Assembly: GCA_963660435.1 (NCBI GenBank)
Contig: CAVKYI010000001.1
Coordinates: 186,001-250,000 of the forward strand
Reading direction: 5' to 3'
DNA length: 64,000 nucleotides
Origin: Hallerella sp963660435
GTDB taxonomy: Bacteria; Fibrobacterota; Fibrobacteria; Fibrobacterales; Fibrobacteraceae
Shown here: piece by piece, positions 52,096 through 61,447 of the stretch
Position numbering within the stretch: the first letter of the stretch is position 1
How the letters are laid out: each line of letters opens with the position of its first letter
Translations under genes and position numbers: made by a program
The notes under the pieces: model-generated
Database searches by the model: none
What the model was told of the DNA's origin: nothing
What the model saw: the letters and a program-made list of their open reading frames with translations, nothing else

Positions 52096-53913
52096 TTAGC
52101 GATTTCCGAAAAGAGCCCTGGCGATTGATTCCCTGGTCAGAATTTCGGAAAGGACTTCCCAGCGGTCGCTTTCCGGGTGATAGACCGCATAGGCGGGAAC
52201 TCCGCTCTTTCCGAGCGTGCGGAGAAGTCTGGTGATTTCCGGACTTTCCAGCGTATAGTCCGCCTTGACGAGGATGGCCTTTGCGCGGGATAGGACATCC
52301 TTGACTTCTTCCGTCGAAAGGACGACCGCTTCGTTGGTCTTGCAGGTGAGGCACCAGTCTGCGGTCACATCGACAAAGATTGGACGATTTTCCTTCGAAA
52401 GTATCCGAAAGGTCTTTTCCGAATATAGATACCAGCCGTTTTCGTCAAGAGACCTTTCCGCCATCAACAGGGCTTTTTCGTTCAGAATGGAATGTATCGC
52501 CGGCTTTCCGCACAGGAACCATGCGACAAGGAAAAGAATCGCGATGAAGAGGAGCGAAACGGGTTCGCGGATAAAAGGCTTGTCCGGCCGGGCAAATTTT
52601 CCAAAGACAATCGCGGCGAAAATGGCGACCAGGCCAAAGCCGCAGACAACGAGAGCGCCCCGGAATCCCGCCATGCGAAAGGATATCCAGACGAGCCAGG
52701 CGGCGGTTCCGAGCAAGAAGAGTCCGAGGAGCTTTTGAACCTTGAGCATCCAGGCTCCCGGTTTCGGAAAGATTTTCAGTACGGACGGGAAAATCGCCAC
52801 GAGAATGTAGGGAAACGCAAGTCCCAGCGCGGCAAGCGTAAAGAAAAGGAAGAGAATCGCTGGCGGCTGGGTGAAGGCGAAGCCCATCGCGGTTCCGAGA
52901 AACGGCGCGGAACACGGCGTGCTCAGCAGGACCATCAGGATTCCGCTTGCAAAGGCTCCGCCGAATCCTTCCTTTCGCGTCGCCGCGTCCATTTTGGTGA
53001 GGGTAGAACCCGGCAGGAAAATTTCAAACGCGCCGAACAGATTCATGGCGAACGCCGCGAGGAGAATGACCATGAAGACGATGAATCCCGGATTCTGGAA
53101 CTGGAAGCCCCAGCCGGAAGTTCCGTTCCCCGCCTGGATCAGGACGACAAGCGCCGCGAGAATCCAGAAGGAAACCAAAATTCCGAGAACAAGGGTTCCG
53201 GTCAGTTTCCAGAGGCGCATACGGGTTTCTCCGGCATTTCGCGTCAGATTGAAGAGTTTTAAAAAGAGAACCGGCAGGACGCAAGGCATCAGGTTGAGAA
53301 TGATTCCGCCTAGAAACGCGAACCCGAGAAGCAGGAAGAGCGGTTCACCGGAGTTTTTTTTTAAAGGTTCTTCCGGAAGCGTTCCCTCTCTGCTCTGCCC
53401 GAGCGATTTTATCTGCATGGAAGCGTGGACGGTCTGCGGCGCAAGGCAGATCTGGCTGCATGCCTGGTAGGAAAAATCGACATTTGTCGTGCTGGTGTCG
53501 TAATCGGCGGCGATGGCTTTCACCGGGACAAGAATGCGGAAAGTTCCCTTGAAGACCAGGTTCTCGAGATCCAGCGCTTCGCTGTATTCCTTGAAAGGCT
53601 CGGGCCATATGGGCTCGTCGAATTCGATTCCGCGGGCCTCGATGTCGAGCGACGAAGGCTTTAAAAATTTATCGGCGGCGATGTTCGCGTTGACGTGCCA
53701 GCCTTCGGGAATGGAAACCTGGACATTTACCAGCGTTCCCTGGACGGTCTTTCCTTCCGGATAGGAAATTTCAATTCGCGGAGGCGCCATGTTGTCGAGC
53801 AATACGAATCCGAAGTCGTCCGCGCTCGCGATGCCGCAAAAGAGCAAAACGAAAAAAACGAGTAGATTCTGCAACCGAACGGTTGCCAAATTTGCCATGG
53901 GTCGATTTTTCAA
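52096..53913 (-). CDS. dsbD: Thiol:disulfide interchange protein DsbD
   Basis: Moves reducing power from cytoplasmic thioredoxin to the periplasm. A signal segment is followed by an N-terminal immunoglobulin-like domain with the CSQIC Cys pair, then a membrane domain with eight or so helices containing the reactive Cys in LNLMPCVLPVLF and LSTPCSAPFLGT, then a C-terminal thioredoxin domain with WCLTC. The 605-aa length is normal. The start is placed at TTG 53913 because AAGGAG lies 6 nt before it; the ATG at 53898 is too far from that site. Confidence 0.92.
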   Translation of the reverse strand: MKNRPMANLATVRLQNLLVFFVLLFCGIASADDFGFVLLDNMAPPRIEISYPEGKTVQGTLVNVQVSIPEGWHVNANIAADKFLKPSSLDIEARGIEFDEPIWPEPFKEYSEALDLENLVFKGTFRILVPVKAIAADYDTSTTNVDFSYQACSQICLAPQTVHASMQIKSLGQSREGTLPEEPLKKNSGEPLFLLLGFAFLGGIILNLMPCVLPVLFLKLFNLTRNAGETRMRLWKLTGTLVLGILVSFWILAALVVLIQAGNGTSGWGFQFQNPGFIVFMVILLAAFAMNLFGAFEIFLPGSTLTKMDAATRKEGFGGAFASGILMVLLSTPCSAPFLGTAMGFAFTQPPAILFLFFTLAALGLAFPYILVAIFPSVLKIFPKPGAWMLKVQKLLGLFLLGTAAWLVWISFRMAGFRGALVVCGFGLVAIFAAIVFGKFARPDKPFIREPVSLLFIAILFLVAWFLCGKPAIHSILNEKALLMAERSLDENGWYLYSEKTFRILSKENRPIFVDVTADWCLTCKTNEAVVLSTEEVKDVLSRAKAILVKADYTLESPEITRLLRTLGKSGVPAYAVYHPESDRWEVLSEILTRESIARALFGNR

Positions 53914-53987
53914 ACCGGTACTCCTTTTTGATTCCTATCTTTTCGGATGTCGCTTTTTGCCTGCTCCCGAATTTGGTCAGGAGTCAT

Positions 53988-54509
53988 ATGGCCTCTATCC
54001 AAGGGCCTGTTCGCAATCAAGATATATTGAGCTTTTGGAATCGGCATCGGTTTCAAATTTACAAATTGTGCCTGCATAAAATGCACGATACCTGTTCAAT
54101 TCAGGATTTGATGCAAAATGTTTACATTCGATTGCACACGCATTTCGAGGAAGTCCGCTCCCTGGAGAATCCTGTCGGTTGGCTGCTTCGCGTCGCGGAA
54201 AATGTCTGCCATGACGAGTTTCGACGCTTGAACCGTACGCAAAATGTCCGCGAAAGGTTTTCACGCTACGTCGTCCATCGCGATGAACGGAATCGGAAGG
54301 AACTAGAGGACGAGCAAAAGGTGAATTTCTTTCTGGACATTCTGTCGCCGAAACAGGGGACGCTTGTGGAACTGCATTACCTGAAAGGCTTTTCCATCGA
54401 CGAACTCTCCGAAATCTTTGGAATTCGCCGTTCGGCTGTCTCGAAGAAGCTGGTCCTCTCCATGGGAAAAATGCGGAAAAAAGTCTTGGAGTTGGCGAAG
54501 GTTTCCTGA
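53988..54509 (+). CDS. RNA polymerase sigma factor, ECF-like
   Basis: A 173-aa sigma-70 family protein. Region 2 covers about residues 20-85 (CSIQDLMQNVYIRLHTHF, NPVGWLLRVAENVCHDEFRR) and region 4 about 120-165 (LSPKQGTLVELHYLKGFSID, ELSEIFGIRRSAVSKKL). The start at 53988 has an AGGAG site. No anti-sigma gene follows; instead a PorZ-like gene begins 19 bp downstream, so control may be through another partner. Confidence 0.88.
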   Translation: MASIQGPVRNQDILSFWNRHRFQIYKLCLHKMHDTCSIQDLMQNVYIRLHTHFEEVRSLENPVGWLLRVAENVCHDEFRRLNRTQNVRERFSRYVVHRDERNRKELEDEQKVNFFLDILSPKQGTLVELHYLKGFSIDELSEIFGIRRSAVSKKLVLSMGKMRKKVLELAKVS

Positions 54510-54528
54510 ATTTTGGTAATATTGAAGA

Positions 54529-56727
54529 GTGAAGTTGTGGCTCCGCTCTTTATTGTTCCTGTGCGTGTCGTGCGCTTTTGCCTTGGATACGTGGAAAAAC
54601 TTTGCCCGGTCCGATTCCTTCTACGTATCGGCACTTGTGGGCGATATGCTTGTGCTCGGCACGGATGGCGGTGTCCGTCTTGTCTCGCGGGACGGTACGA
54701 CGGACGTCCTCTCGTCGGCAAACGGCCTGGAGTCTTCGGATATTCGGGGCGTTGTGCAGACCGCGACTGGGGAACTTCTCGTCGTTTCTTCCCGGGGAAT
54801 CGTGGCAAGGTATCTTGGAGACAGGCGCTTTTCCGTCTTGAACCGTTCCTTTTCCTCGACGTCATCTGAATTGCAGCCAGGCCTTGCGGAAGTCGCGGAT
54901 TCCATTCTCGTTCTGGGATTTCGGGACAAGATTGCCTTTTTTGACATTTCGCGCGGAAAGTCGCTGCTAAGTCTTTCGCGAATCGGGAACGTTTCCCTGA
55001 AATCGACGCCCCCCTCGGCAATGCTCGTTCACGGCGACTCTCTCCTTGTCGCTCTCGGTTCGGATGTCTATCTGCGGCAAATGCCGTGGAAAGCCTTGTC
55101 CGAAGATGTCCTCCTGGCGGATCCCGCTTCGTGGACTCTTGCGGGGAGTTTTCACGGCAAGGATTCTTCTAAAACCGCGATCACCCGGCTATCGCTTCTG
55201 GACGGCTCGCTGCAGGCTGATTTTGACGAGACCCTTTCCGTGGTGGTCGCAAGCGGAGACACGCTTTCCAAAGGGAAGTTTCCCGACTTGTGGAAAGATG
55301 ACAGTTCCCTTGTGCGGAAAATTCTTCCCGGCGACGGATTTTCCTATCTGGTCGGGAAAAATTCAGCGTGGTATTACGACGGAGAGCTGAAGGATGTTTC
55401 TGCATGGACCGGATTTTCGCTGAAAAATCCCTATACGGTCGCGCCTTTTGTGGGCGGCGATGGCGGCGTGACGGTCTATTCGGCGGATGGAGACTTTAGC
55501 TGGAGCGACGGGGAAGGCTTTATCTATGGACCTTCGCTAGGCGACCTTCCGTACTACGGCAGCGCGGATCCCTATACCCGCTTGCTGAAAAACCTGGGGA
55601 CCCTTTCGGACGGGACCTCTCTCGTTGGCATCTGGGGGTTTGGCTGGCGAATCTATTCGGGAAACGGCGGCGAATTCCTGCGGAGCGTCGGACTGGACAA
55701 TTCCAACTGCGCGGAACGTTACCTTACAAACTACATCGTGCCGACAGGCGTTGCCGTCTCCCCGGACAGTCTCGGCTGGCTGGTGAGCTTTTGGGGAAAT
55801 TCGGGCTATGGGATTGCCTATATCGACGCATCGGGAGAAATCAGCTGTGCAAACCATGTCGGAAGCGGAAAGTTCTCCGGACCGCTCAAGGCCGTCTGGT
55901 CGGAAGATAGTTCGGAATGGGTACTCTATTCCGGAGCGGGAAAGACCGAAGGAACGGAAGGCATCGGGGCCTTGGACATTTTTCGTCTCCGACCGATTGC
56001 CGAAACGGGCGGGGAATTAACGATTCGAACGATGGAAACCGTGCCCACGCCGGACAACTACGCGGTCCTGGACATGGATTTCGACAAGTCCGGTCGTCTC
56101 TGGATAATTACCAATTCCACGTTCGCCTATTTTGAAAGCGGCATGGATTCCGTCCAGGCTCCGCACAGGACCTCTTCGTATGAACAGGCGAATCTTTCGT
56201 CGCTTTCGATCGATCCGAATGACAGGCTATGGGTGGGAACGCTCGGCAGCGGCGCCTACATGGTGAAAAGAACGGGAAATTCTCCCGATACGATGTCTGC
56301 GACAAGGTTTGTCAGTCGAAACGGTCTTTTGAACGATGTTGTCTATGACGTTCTTGTCGATGGAAGAAAGGGGCAGGTCTGGTTTGTTCACAAGAACGGC
56401 GTTACGCGCTACGCGCGGAAAGACTTGCGGGAAACCTCCTCGTTCATGACACCGGACGGACCCGGGATAAAAGTCTATCCGAATCCGGTGCGCTTTGACC
56501 TGGGACAGGTTCTGACTTTCGAGAACGTTTCGGAATCGGCGACCGTTTCCGTTTACAATTCCGGGGCGCACTTGGTCCGGGCGTTTCGAGGCGACGAACT
56601 CGATGGCGGTCGCGTTGTCTGGGACGGTCGCGATCGGCGCGGCATTCTGGTCGCTCCGGGCGTCTATCACTACATCATCCAGAAAGGTTCCCGAAAGAAG
56701 CGCGGAAAGCTCCTGGTCATCCATTAA
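54529..56727 (+). CDS. PorZ-like two-propeller protein with T9SS-type C-terminal domain
   Basis: A 732-aa secreted protein (signal MKLWLRSLLFLCVSCAFA). The sequence starts WKNFARSDSFYVSALVGDML and has propeller strands of the kind in PorZ (LVLGTDGGVRLVSRDG, NGLESSDIRGVV, NRNGLLNDVVYDVLVDGRKG-like segment near residue 600, WVGTLGSGAYMV). The C-terminal 85 residues (KVYPNPVRFDLGQVL, DGRDRRGILVAPGVYHYII) are a FlgD/T9SS-like domain. PorZ helps attach sorted proteins to the cell surface in the type IX system. Start GTG at 54529, with only a weak upstream site. Probably co-transcribed with the sigma gene. Confidence 0.7.
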   Translation: MKLWLRSLLFLCVSCAFALDTWKNFARSDSFYVSALVGDMLVLGTDGGVRLVSRDGTTDVLSSANGLESSDIRGVVQTATGELLVVSSRGIVARYLGDRRFSVLNRSFSSTSSELQPGLAEVADSILVLGFRDKIAFFDISRGKSLLSLSRIGNVSLKSTPPSAMLVHGDSLLVALGSDVYLRQMPWKALSEDVLLADPASWTLAGSFHGKDSSKTAITRLSLLDGSLQADFDETLSVVVASGDTLSKGKFPDLWKDDSSLVRKILPGDGFSYLVGKNSAWYYDGELKDVSAWTGFSLKNPYTVAPFVGGDGGVTVYSADGDFSWSDGEGFIYGPSLGDLPYYGSADPYTRLLKNLGTLSDGTSLVGIWGFGWRIYSGNGGEFLRSVGLDNSNCAERYLTNYIVPTGVAVSPDSLGWLVSFWGNSGYGIAYIDASGEISCANHVGSGKFSGPLKAVWSEDSSEWVLYSGAGKTEGTEGIGALDIFRLRPIAETGGELTIRTMETVPTPDNYAVLDMDFDKSGRLWIITNSTFAYFESGMDSVQAPHRTSSYEQANLSSLSIDPNDRLWVGTLGSGAYMVKRTGNSPDTMSATRFVSRNGLLNDVVYDVLVDGRKGQVWFVHKNGVTRYARKDLRETSSFMTPDGPGIKVYPNPVRFDLGQVLTFENVSESATVSVYNSGAHLVRAFRGDELDGGRVVWDGRDRRGILVAPGVYHYIIQKGSRKKRGKLLVIH

Positions 56728-56739
56728 AAGCGAAACCCT

Positions 56740-57069
56740 ATGCCTTTGTCGAAAAATCATCTTCGAAACCTGTTCCGTCCGATGAAAATCCTCGGGGCAT
56801 CCCTGTGCGCGGTGGCGTTTCTTTTCGGCTGCGCATCGCAGCGACAGAAGCCCGTTTGCGCCGAAATCGAATACCGCTTGAACCATACGGCGATGTCGCC
56901 CGATCAGCGGGAATGGACTGCGCGGGAGCTTTCGGATTGCCGCGCGGAACAGGCGGAATACGAAAAGTCGGACTCTCTGACGAACAAGGTCAAGAAGAGC
57001 ATTTACGAAATGTACGAGGAATCCAGAAAGGACTCTTCCCGGACGGATTCCTTGCAGGTCTCTCCATGA
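56740..57069 (+). CDS. Small lipoprotein
   Basis: 109 aa from the ATG at 56740, or 95 aa from 56782 (MKILGASLCAVAFLFGC); neither has a strong ribosome binding site. The lipobox is LFGC. The mature part is short, charged and probably helical, with several Glu, Arg and Lys residues. No family is recognised. Its end overlaps the next ATG by 4 bp, so it is coupled to the nucleotidyltransferase gene. Confidence 0.65.
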   Translation: MPLSKNHLRNLFRPMKILGASLCAVAFLFGCASQRQKPVCAEIEYRLNHTAMSPDQREWTARELSDCRAEQAEYEKSDSLTNKVKKSIYEMYEESRKDSSRTDSLQVSP

Positions 57070-58355
57070 ACCTGGATAAAGTCAAGAGCGAAATTCCGCA
57101 TCGCCTGATGCGAATCGCGGAGCGTATCCGTGCCGCGGGCGGTAAATGCTTTCTTGTCGGAGGCTTTGTTCGCGATGCGATGCTCGGGCGGGATTCCCGG
57201 GATTTCGACGTGGAAGTTTACGATATCGGGCAAGACGCTCTGCTCGGGATCCTTTCGGACTTTGGTCGTCCCAATCTCGTCGGCAAGGCGTTTGGCGTCG
57301 TGCACTTGGCGTCGAAAGGTCTCGACCTGGACTTTTCCTTTCCGCGGACCGAAAACAAGGTCGGGGAAGGACACCGGGGCTTTCTTGTCGAAACGCATCT
57401 GCATCTGAGCTTTGCCGAGGCGGCGCTTCGCCGAGACTTTACCGTGAACGCGATGGGTCTGTCGTTACCGGAACTCGAGCTCTCGGATCCCTATGACGGG
57501 AAGGGCGACCTGGAAAGACACTTGCTTCGGCACGTGTCGTCCGCGTTTGCCGAGGATTCGCTCCGCGTCTTGCGCGGGGTCCAGTTTGCGTCCCGCTTTT
57601 CCCTTTCTCTCGCTCCGGAAACCGCCGCGCTCTGTCGTTCGCTTTCGCTTGCCGATCTTTCGTCCGAGCGGATTTTCGAGGAATTCAGGAAGTGGCTTCT
57701 TAAACCCGGACGTCCGAGTTTCGGTCTTCGCGCCTTTCTCGAAATGGACCTTTCGCGCTTCTTTCCCGAAATCCGCCCGCTGGGCGGTTCGTTCGAAAAT
57801 CTGGGAATCCTGCTCGACAACGTTTCGCGCAAGCTTCTCGCAATCGAAGATTCCGTCTCGAAGGAAGTCCTCGCCTTTGCCGCGCTTCTTTCCGGCTCGT
57901 CGGAAATTTCGGAAGTGAATGGATTCCTTTCCCGGATAACGAACGAAGTGAAGCTTTTAAAGCGCATTCCCGAACTTTGCCGAATGATTCCCCTGTTTGT
58001 CGAAAAAGCGGGAGCGGGATCGTTCGAACCGGAATTCCTGCGCCGCGCATCGGTCGCTCTCGACGGTCTCGAACTGGTCTGCGCCTATCTGGAATCGACC
58101 CCCGAACTTGCGGAAAATCTTCGCTGTCGGAGTGCGGAATCTCTAGCGCTTTCCGCCAAAAGGCTGGGCGTCTTCGAATGCGCTCCCAAACCGTTTCTGA
58201 AAGGCGCGGATTTGCTCTTGATGGGACTCAAGCCCGGTCCTCGCATCGGAGAAATCATCCGGGAAGGATTCGAACTCCAGCTGCAGGGAAAAATCCTTTC
58301 CCGGGAAGACGCGCTCCTCTTTGCGCGAAACGCTACTTCCAGCGAAACAGTCTGA
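57066..58355 (+). CDS. cca: CCA tRNA nucleotidyltransferase/poly(A) polymerase family protein
   Basis: A 429-aa class II nucleotidyltransferase. The head domain has FLVGGFVRDAMLGRDSRDFD with the catalytic Asp pair, then ALRRDFTVNAMGLSL and DPYDGKGDLERHLLRHV, then SAFAEDSLRVLRGVQFASRF. The C-terminal part has no HD phosphohydrolase motif. The tRNA-Arg in this window lacks an encoded CCA, so a CCA-adding enzyme is needed; a poly(A) polymerase role cannot be excluded from sequence alone. The last 23 bp overlap the end of the convergent GT2 gene. Confidence 0.82.
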   Translation: MNLDKVKSEIPHRLMRIAERIRAAGGKCFLVGGFVRDAMLGRDSRDFDVEVYDIGQDALLGILSDFGRPNLVGKAFGVVHLASKGLDLDFSFPRTENKVGEGHRGFLVETHLHLSFAEAALRRDFTVNAMGLSLPELELSDPYDGKGDLERHLLRHVSSAFAEDSLRVLRGVQFASRFSLSLAPETAALCRSLSLADLSSERIFEEFRKWLLKPGRPSFGLRAFLEMDLSRFFPEIRPLGGSFENLGILLDNVSRKLLAIEDSVSKEVLAFAALLSGSSEISEVNGFLSRITNEVKLLKRIPELCRMIPLFVEKAGAGSFEPEFLRRASVALDGLELVCAYLESTPELAENLRCRSAESLALSAKRLGVFECAPKPFLKGADLLLMGLKPGPRIGEIIREGFELQLQGKILSREDALLFARNATSSETV

Positions 58356-59442
58356 AAATACCGAGCGGCACCGCAATCGCAATCATCGGGACTTGCAGGA
58401 TTTCAGTCATCGGAAGCGCTTTCAGAAGTTTCGTTTCGCCTAGCCGAACCGCTCCGATAGACAGGAAGACCGTATCGACTAGAACCTTGGAGGCGAACGG
58501 AACGATAAACCAGATCCACGGAAAATCGCAGAAGACGGCAAGCCAGGGCGCAAGGAACAGCCAGACGTAGAATGTGTAGATAAGCGTCAGGAAAAGCGTA
58601 TAAAGGTGATTGGAATAGTGCGTCCCGTTGCTCGCCCATCGCGCCCGCTGGTTCAAGAGGCCTTTTAGCGAATCCACCGGAGCGGTTTCGACGACGGCAT
58701 CCTTGTCGAGGTTGTAGCAAAATTCGACATCCGGTTCCTGGATCATCTTGTGGACGAGCATGTCGTCGTCACCGGAAGAAAGGTGCACCAAGTCGCCGAA
58801 TCCTCCGACCCGAAAGAAAAGTTCCTTTTTGTAGGCGAGAGCCGCGGCGCTTGCGACCATGGGAACTCCCATGCTGAATCCCGCCGCCTCGATGGATGTG
58901 TAGCCGAGGGTTTCGAGCTTCTGGTAGGCGTGAACTATCCCTGGCGAACCGGAGTTCTTCTTGGGGCCTTGCACGATTGCGATGTTTCCCTGGAAACGGC
59001 TGGCCATCGATCGGATCCATCCTTTCGGAGGAACGCAGTCGGCGTCCATCGTCATGAGGATTTCGTGCCGTGCCTTCTGAAATCCGGTTTCGAGCGCGCG
59101 CTTTTTTGGGCTTTCGATATAGGGCGCGTCCGTCGGAATGTTCACGACCGAAAATCTCGGGTGGGTTGCGGCAAAGCTTTCGAGCAGTCTCTGGGTATTG
59201 TCCGTGGAGCGGTCGTTGATGCAGATGACTTCCCATTCTCCGTCGTAATCCTGGATGGCGAGCGCTTCGAGGGTTCGCAAGGCGTGCTTCTCTTCGTTTC
59301 TTAGCGGCACGATGACGGAAACGCTCCACCGATTGCCGGAATCCGCCGGACGCGTCCTTGCCCGTAAAAGTCCTATCGAAAAAAACAGGAACAGGAATAC
59401 GTATAGCGCCGTAAGGACTCCGAGAATGCAAATGCTCAGCAT
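58333..59442 (-). CDS. Membrane-anchored GT2 family glycosyltransferase
   Basis: 369 aa: an N-terminal membrane helix, a GT-A domain (SVSVIVPLRNEEKHALRTLE, NDRSTDNTQ, MDADCVPPKGW with the metal-binding DAD, QRARWASNGTHY as the QxxRW-type motif), and three or four C-terminal membrane helices. Such enzymes build polysaccharides or glycolipids at the inner membrane. The acceptor is unknown. TATATTTG (59450-59457) is 7 nt before the ATG without a ribosome binding site. Confidence 0.85.
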   Translation of the reverse strand: MLSICILGVLTALYVFLFLFFSIGLLRARTRPADSGNRWSVSVIVPLRNEEKHALRTLEALAIQDYDGEWEVICINDRSTDNTQRLLESFAATHPRFSVVNIPTDAPYIESPKKRALETGFQKARHEILMTMDADCVPPKGWIRSMASRFQGNIAIVQGPKKNSGSPGIVHAYQKLETLGYTSIEAAGFSMGVPMVASAAALAYKKELFFRVGGFGDLVHLSSGDDDMLVHKMIQEPDVEFCYNLDKDAVVETAPVDSLKGLLNQRARWASNGTHYSNHLYTLFLTLIYTFYVWLFLAPWLAVFCDFPWIWFIVPFASKVLVDTVFLSIGAVRLGETKLLKALPMTEILQVPMIAIAVPLGIFRLFRWK

Positions 59443-59449
59443 AACGGGT

Positions 59450-59461
59450 CAAATATATTTA
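59450..59461. promoter_or_regulatory. Shared divergent promoter core of the GT2 gene and lpxA
   Basis: CAAATATATTTA reads TATATTTG leftward (59457 to 59450) and TATATTTA rightward (59454-59461). The two elements overlap, so the genes may compete for polymerase. Confidence 0.45.
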
Positions 59462-59474
59462 TTATTTCTTCCGT

Positions 59475-60233
59475 ATGATTCATCCGTCAGCCTATGTGAG
59501 CCCCAAAGCGAAAATCGCGGACAGCGCCTGTATCGGCCCGTGGTGCCTAGTCGATGACTTTGCCGAAATCGGGGAAAATGTCGTCCTGGAGTCGCGCGTA
59601 CACGTTCTGCCACGCGTAAAAATCGGCGCGGGCACCTTTGTCTTTGACGGGGCGAGCCTCGGGAACGCTCCGCAGGACTTGAAGTTTTGCGGAGAAGAGA
59701 CGACGCTTGAAATCGGCGCGCATGTGAAAATCCGCGAATATGCGACCGTTCATCGCGGCACTTCCGCTTCGGGAAAGACCCTCATCGGGGACGATGTACT
59801 TTTGATGGCATACGTGCATGTCGCCCACGATTGCCGAATCGAAACCGGCGCCGTCGTTTCGAACGGGGTGCAGCTCGGCGGCCATGTCCATGTCGGCGAG
59901 TATGCAAACATCGGGGGAACTTCCGGCGTGGCGCAAAACTGCCGTATCGGCGCGTTCAGCTTTGTCGGCGCGTCCCTCAAGGTCGATAGGGATGTCCCGC
60001 CCTACGTGAAGGCTCTGGGAAATCCGCTCCGCTTCGCGGGGGTGAACCTGCACGCTCTCCGCAAATTTCCGGACCGCTTTGCGGAAAGCCGCATCGTAGA
60101 AATCGAAAGGCTCTACCGCGAATTTTACCATTCGGGAACCCCGTTAAGCGAAAGCGCAAAAAGAATGGCGGAATCCGAAGATCCCGCCATCCGAGCATTC
60201 TTTTCGAAAGAGGATATTCGCTTTATCCGCTAG
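59475..60233 (+). CDS. lpxA: UDP-N-acetylglucosamine acyltransferase
   Basis: First enzyme of lipid A synthesis: transfers a 3-hydroxyacyl chain from ACP to UDP-GlcNAc. It is a left-handed beta-helix of hexapeptide repeats (IHPSAYVSPKAKIADSACIG onward), the catalytic His118 is in YVHVAHDC, and a helical C-terminal tail follows from about residue 190. The 252 aa match the family. It is not next to lpxC, fabZ or lpxB. The ATG has no ribosome binding site. The stop overlaps the convergent GH5 stop by 4 bp. Confidence 0.95.
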   Translation: MIHPSAYVSPKAKIADSACIGPWCLVDDFAEIGENVVLESRVHVLPRVKIGAGTFVFDGASLGNAPQDLKFCGEETTLEIGAHVKIREYATVHRGTSASGKTLIGDDVLLMAYVHVAHDCRIETGAVVSNGVQLGGHVHVGEYANIGGTSGVAQNCRIGAFSFVGASLKVDRDVPPYVKALGNPLRFAGVNLHALRKFPDRFAESRIVEIERLYREFYHSGTPLSESAKRMAESEDPAIRAFFSKEDIRFIR

Positions 60234-61447
60234 TTCGCAAGTCCCAGGGCGTCGAGAATTCCCGGATACCAGGCATTTTCGCTTCTGTCGTAGGCTTCGA
60301 ATCCGCCGACTTTCGTAAATCCCCAGTAGTGCCAGCTTATGCCGTATTTTTCGGCTGCGGCGACCGCTTTCTTTGTCCACAGGGCAAAATACTTGTCGCT
60401 TGGACCTTCGCTTCCGCAATCGCTGCGTTTTCCGGCCGCGACGCCGAATTCTCCCATGTTCATCGGGACATGTCCGCCGTTTACGTCCGGATAGCGCGAC
60501 TGCACCATCGCTATGTACTTCGCCATGTCGGTCGAGGCCGTACTCGTATAGGATTCGTCGCCTTTGCATGCGTAGCCGTGGCCTTCATGGGTAAAGGTAT
60601 AGGGCTCGTAGTAATGCCCGGAATAGATGATGTTTCCGTCTTCGGGAAGCTTCAGAGCGTTGATGTCCGCGAATTTGGACGCATGGTAGGACTGGAACAT
60701 GATGGTCTTTCCCGGTGCCGCCGCCCGGATAACGCTGTGGGCGCTGAGCATAATGTCGTTCAGAATGTCCGCGCTCTGGACCGTCGGTTCGTTTAGGATG
60801 TCGAACACGAGCATCGAATCCGGGAATGCGTTGAAAACGGTCGCGACCTGCTGCCAGATCGAAAGAAAGTGCAGTTTCTCCGCTTCGTAGGCGGCAAGGC
60901 TGTCGGCGTTTGTCGGGTTTCTATAGTAGGCGTTTCCCGCTTCCATGATTTCGTAGTCCCAGTGAAAATCGATGATGACGACAAGACCCGCGTTCACGGC
61001 GAGCGTCACGTCTTCCAGGACGCCGGCGAGGCGTTCGGGATTGATTTCGTGGGTCACCGGGTTGGAATTGTGCTGCCAGCGGACCGGAAGCCGGATGGAG
61101 TTGAAGCCTGCCGCCTTGACAATCTGGAAGTCGCCGTCTTCGATAGGATTTCCCCAGCCTGCGTCCAGGTCGTCGCTGTAGCCGTAGTTGTATGGTTCTT
61201 CGGGAATGTGGTTTGTCCCCGGATCCTTATAGCCCGCATAGGAGTTCGATTCCCAGGAATTTCCCAGGTTGATGCCTCGTCCGAGCCGCTCGTTCATCGC
61301 GCGACCTGCGGAATAGTCAACGGGAACGGGGACGAAAGTCTCTTCCGAGGAACTGGAAGATTCCGTGGCGGCGAGCTTTCCCGAGTCGTCGGAACAGGCG
61401 ATGGTCAGGAAGGCGACAAAAAGAGCGGGGATAAGGGCTTGTCTCAT
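60230..61447 (-). CDS. GH5 family endoglucanase-like lipoprotein
   Basis: A 405-aa secreted lipoprotein: lipobox LTIAC (Cys18), a Ser/Glu-rich linker (ESSSSSEE), then a GH5 catalytic domain. Seen: GRGINLGNSWES, GFNSIRLPVRW, acid/base Glu220 in DILNEP, HYYEPYTFTH, nucleophile Glu333 in MGEFG, and WHYWGF. It should cleave beta-1,4-glucan or a related glycan at the cell surface. No carbohydrate-binding module is fused. TAGTTTTA (61454-61461) is 6 nt before the ATG. Confidence 0.9.
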   Translation of the reverse strand: MRQALIPALFVAFLTIACSDDSGKLAATESSSSSEETFVPVPVDYSAGRAMNERLGRGINLGNSWESNSYAGYKDPGTNHIPEEPYNYGYSDDLDAGWGNPIEDGDFQIVKAAGFNSIRLPVRWQHNSNPVTHEINPERLAGVLEDVTLAVNAGLVVIIDFHWDYEIMEAGNAYYRNPTNADSLAAYEAEKLHFLSIWQQVATVFNAFPDSMLVFDILNEPTVQSADILNDIMLSAHSVIRAAAPGKTIMFQSYHASKFADINALKLPEDGNIIYSGHYYEPYTFTHEGHGYACKGDESYTSTASTDMAKYIAMVQSRYPDVNGGHVPMNMGEFGVAAGKRSDCGSEGPSDKYFALWTKKAVAAAEKYGISWHYWGFTKVGGFEAYDRSENAWYPGILDALGLAN

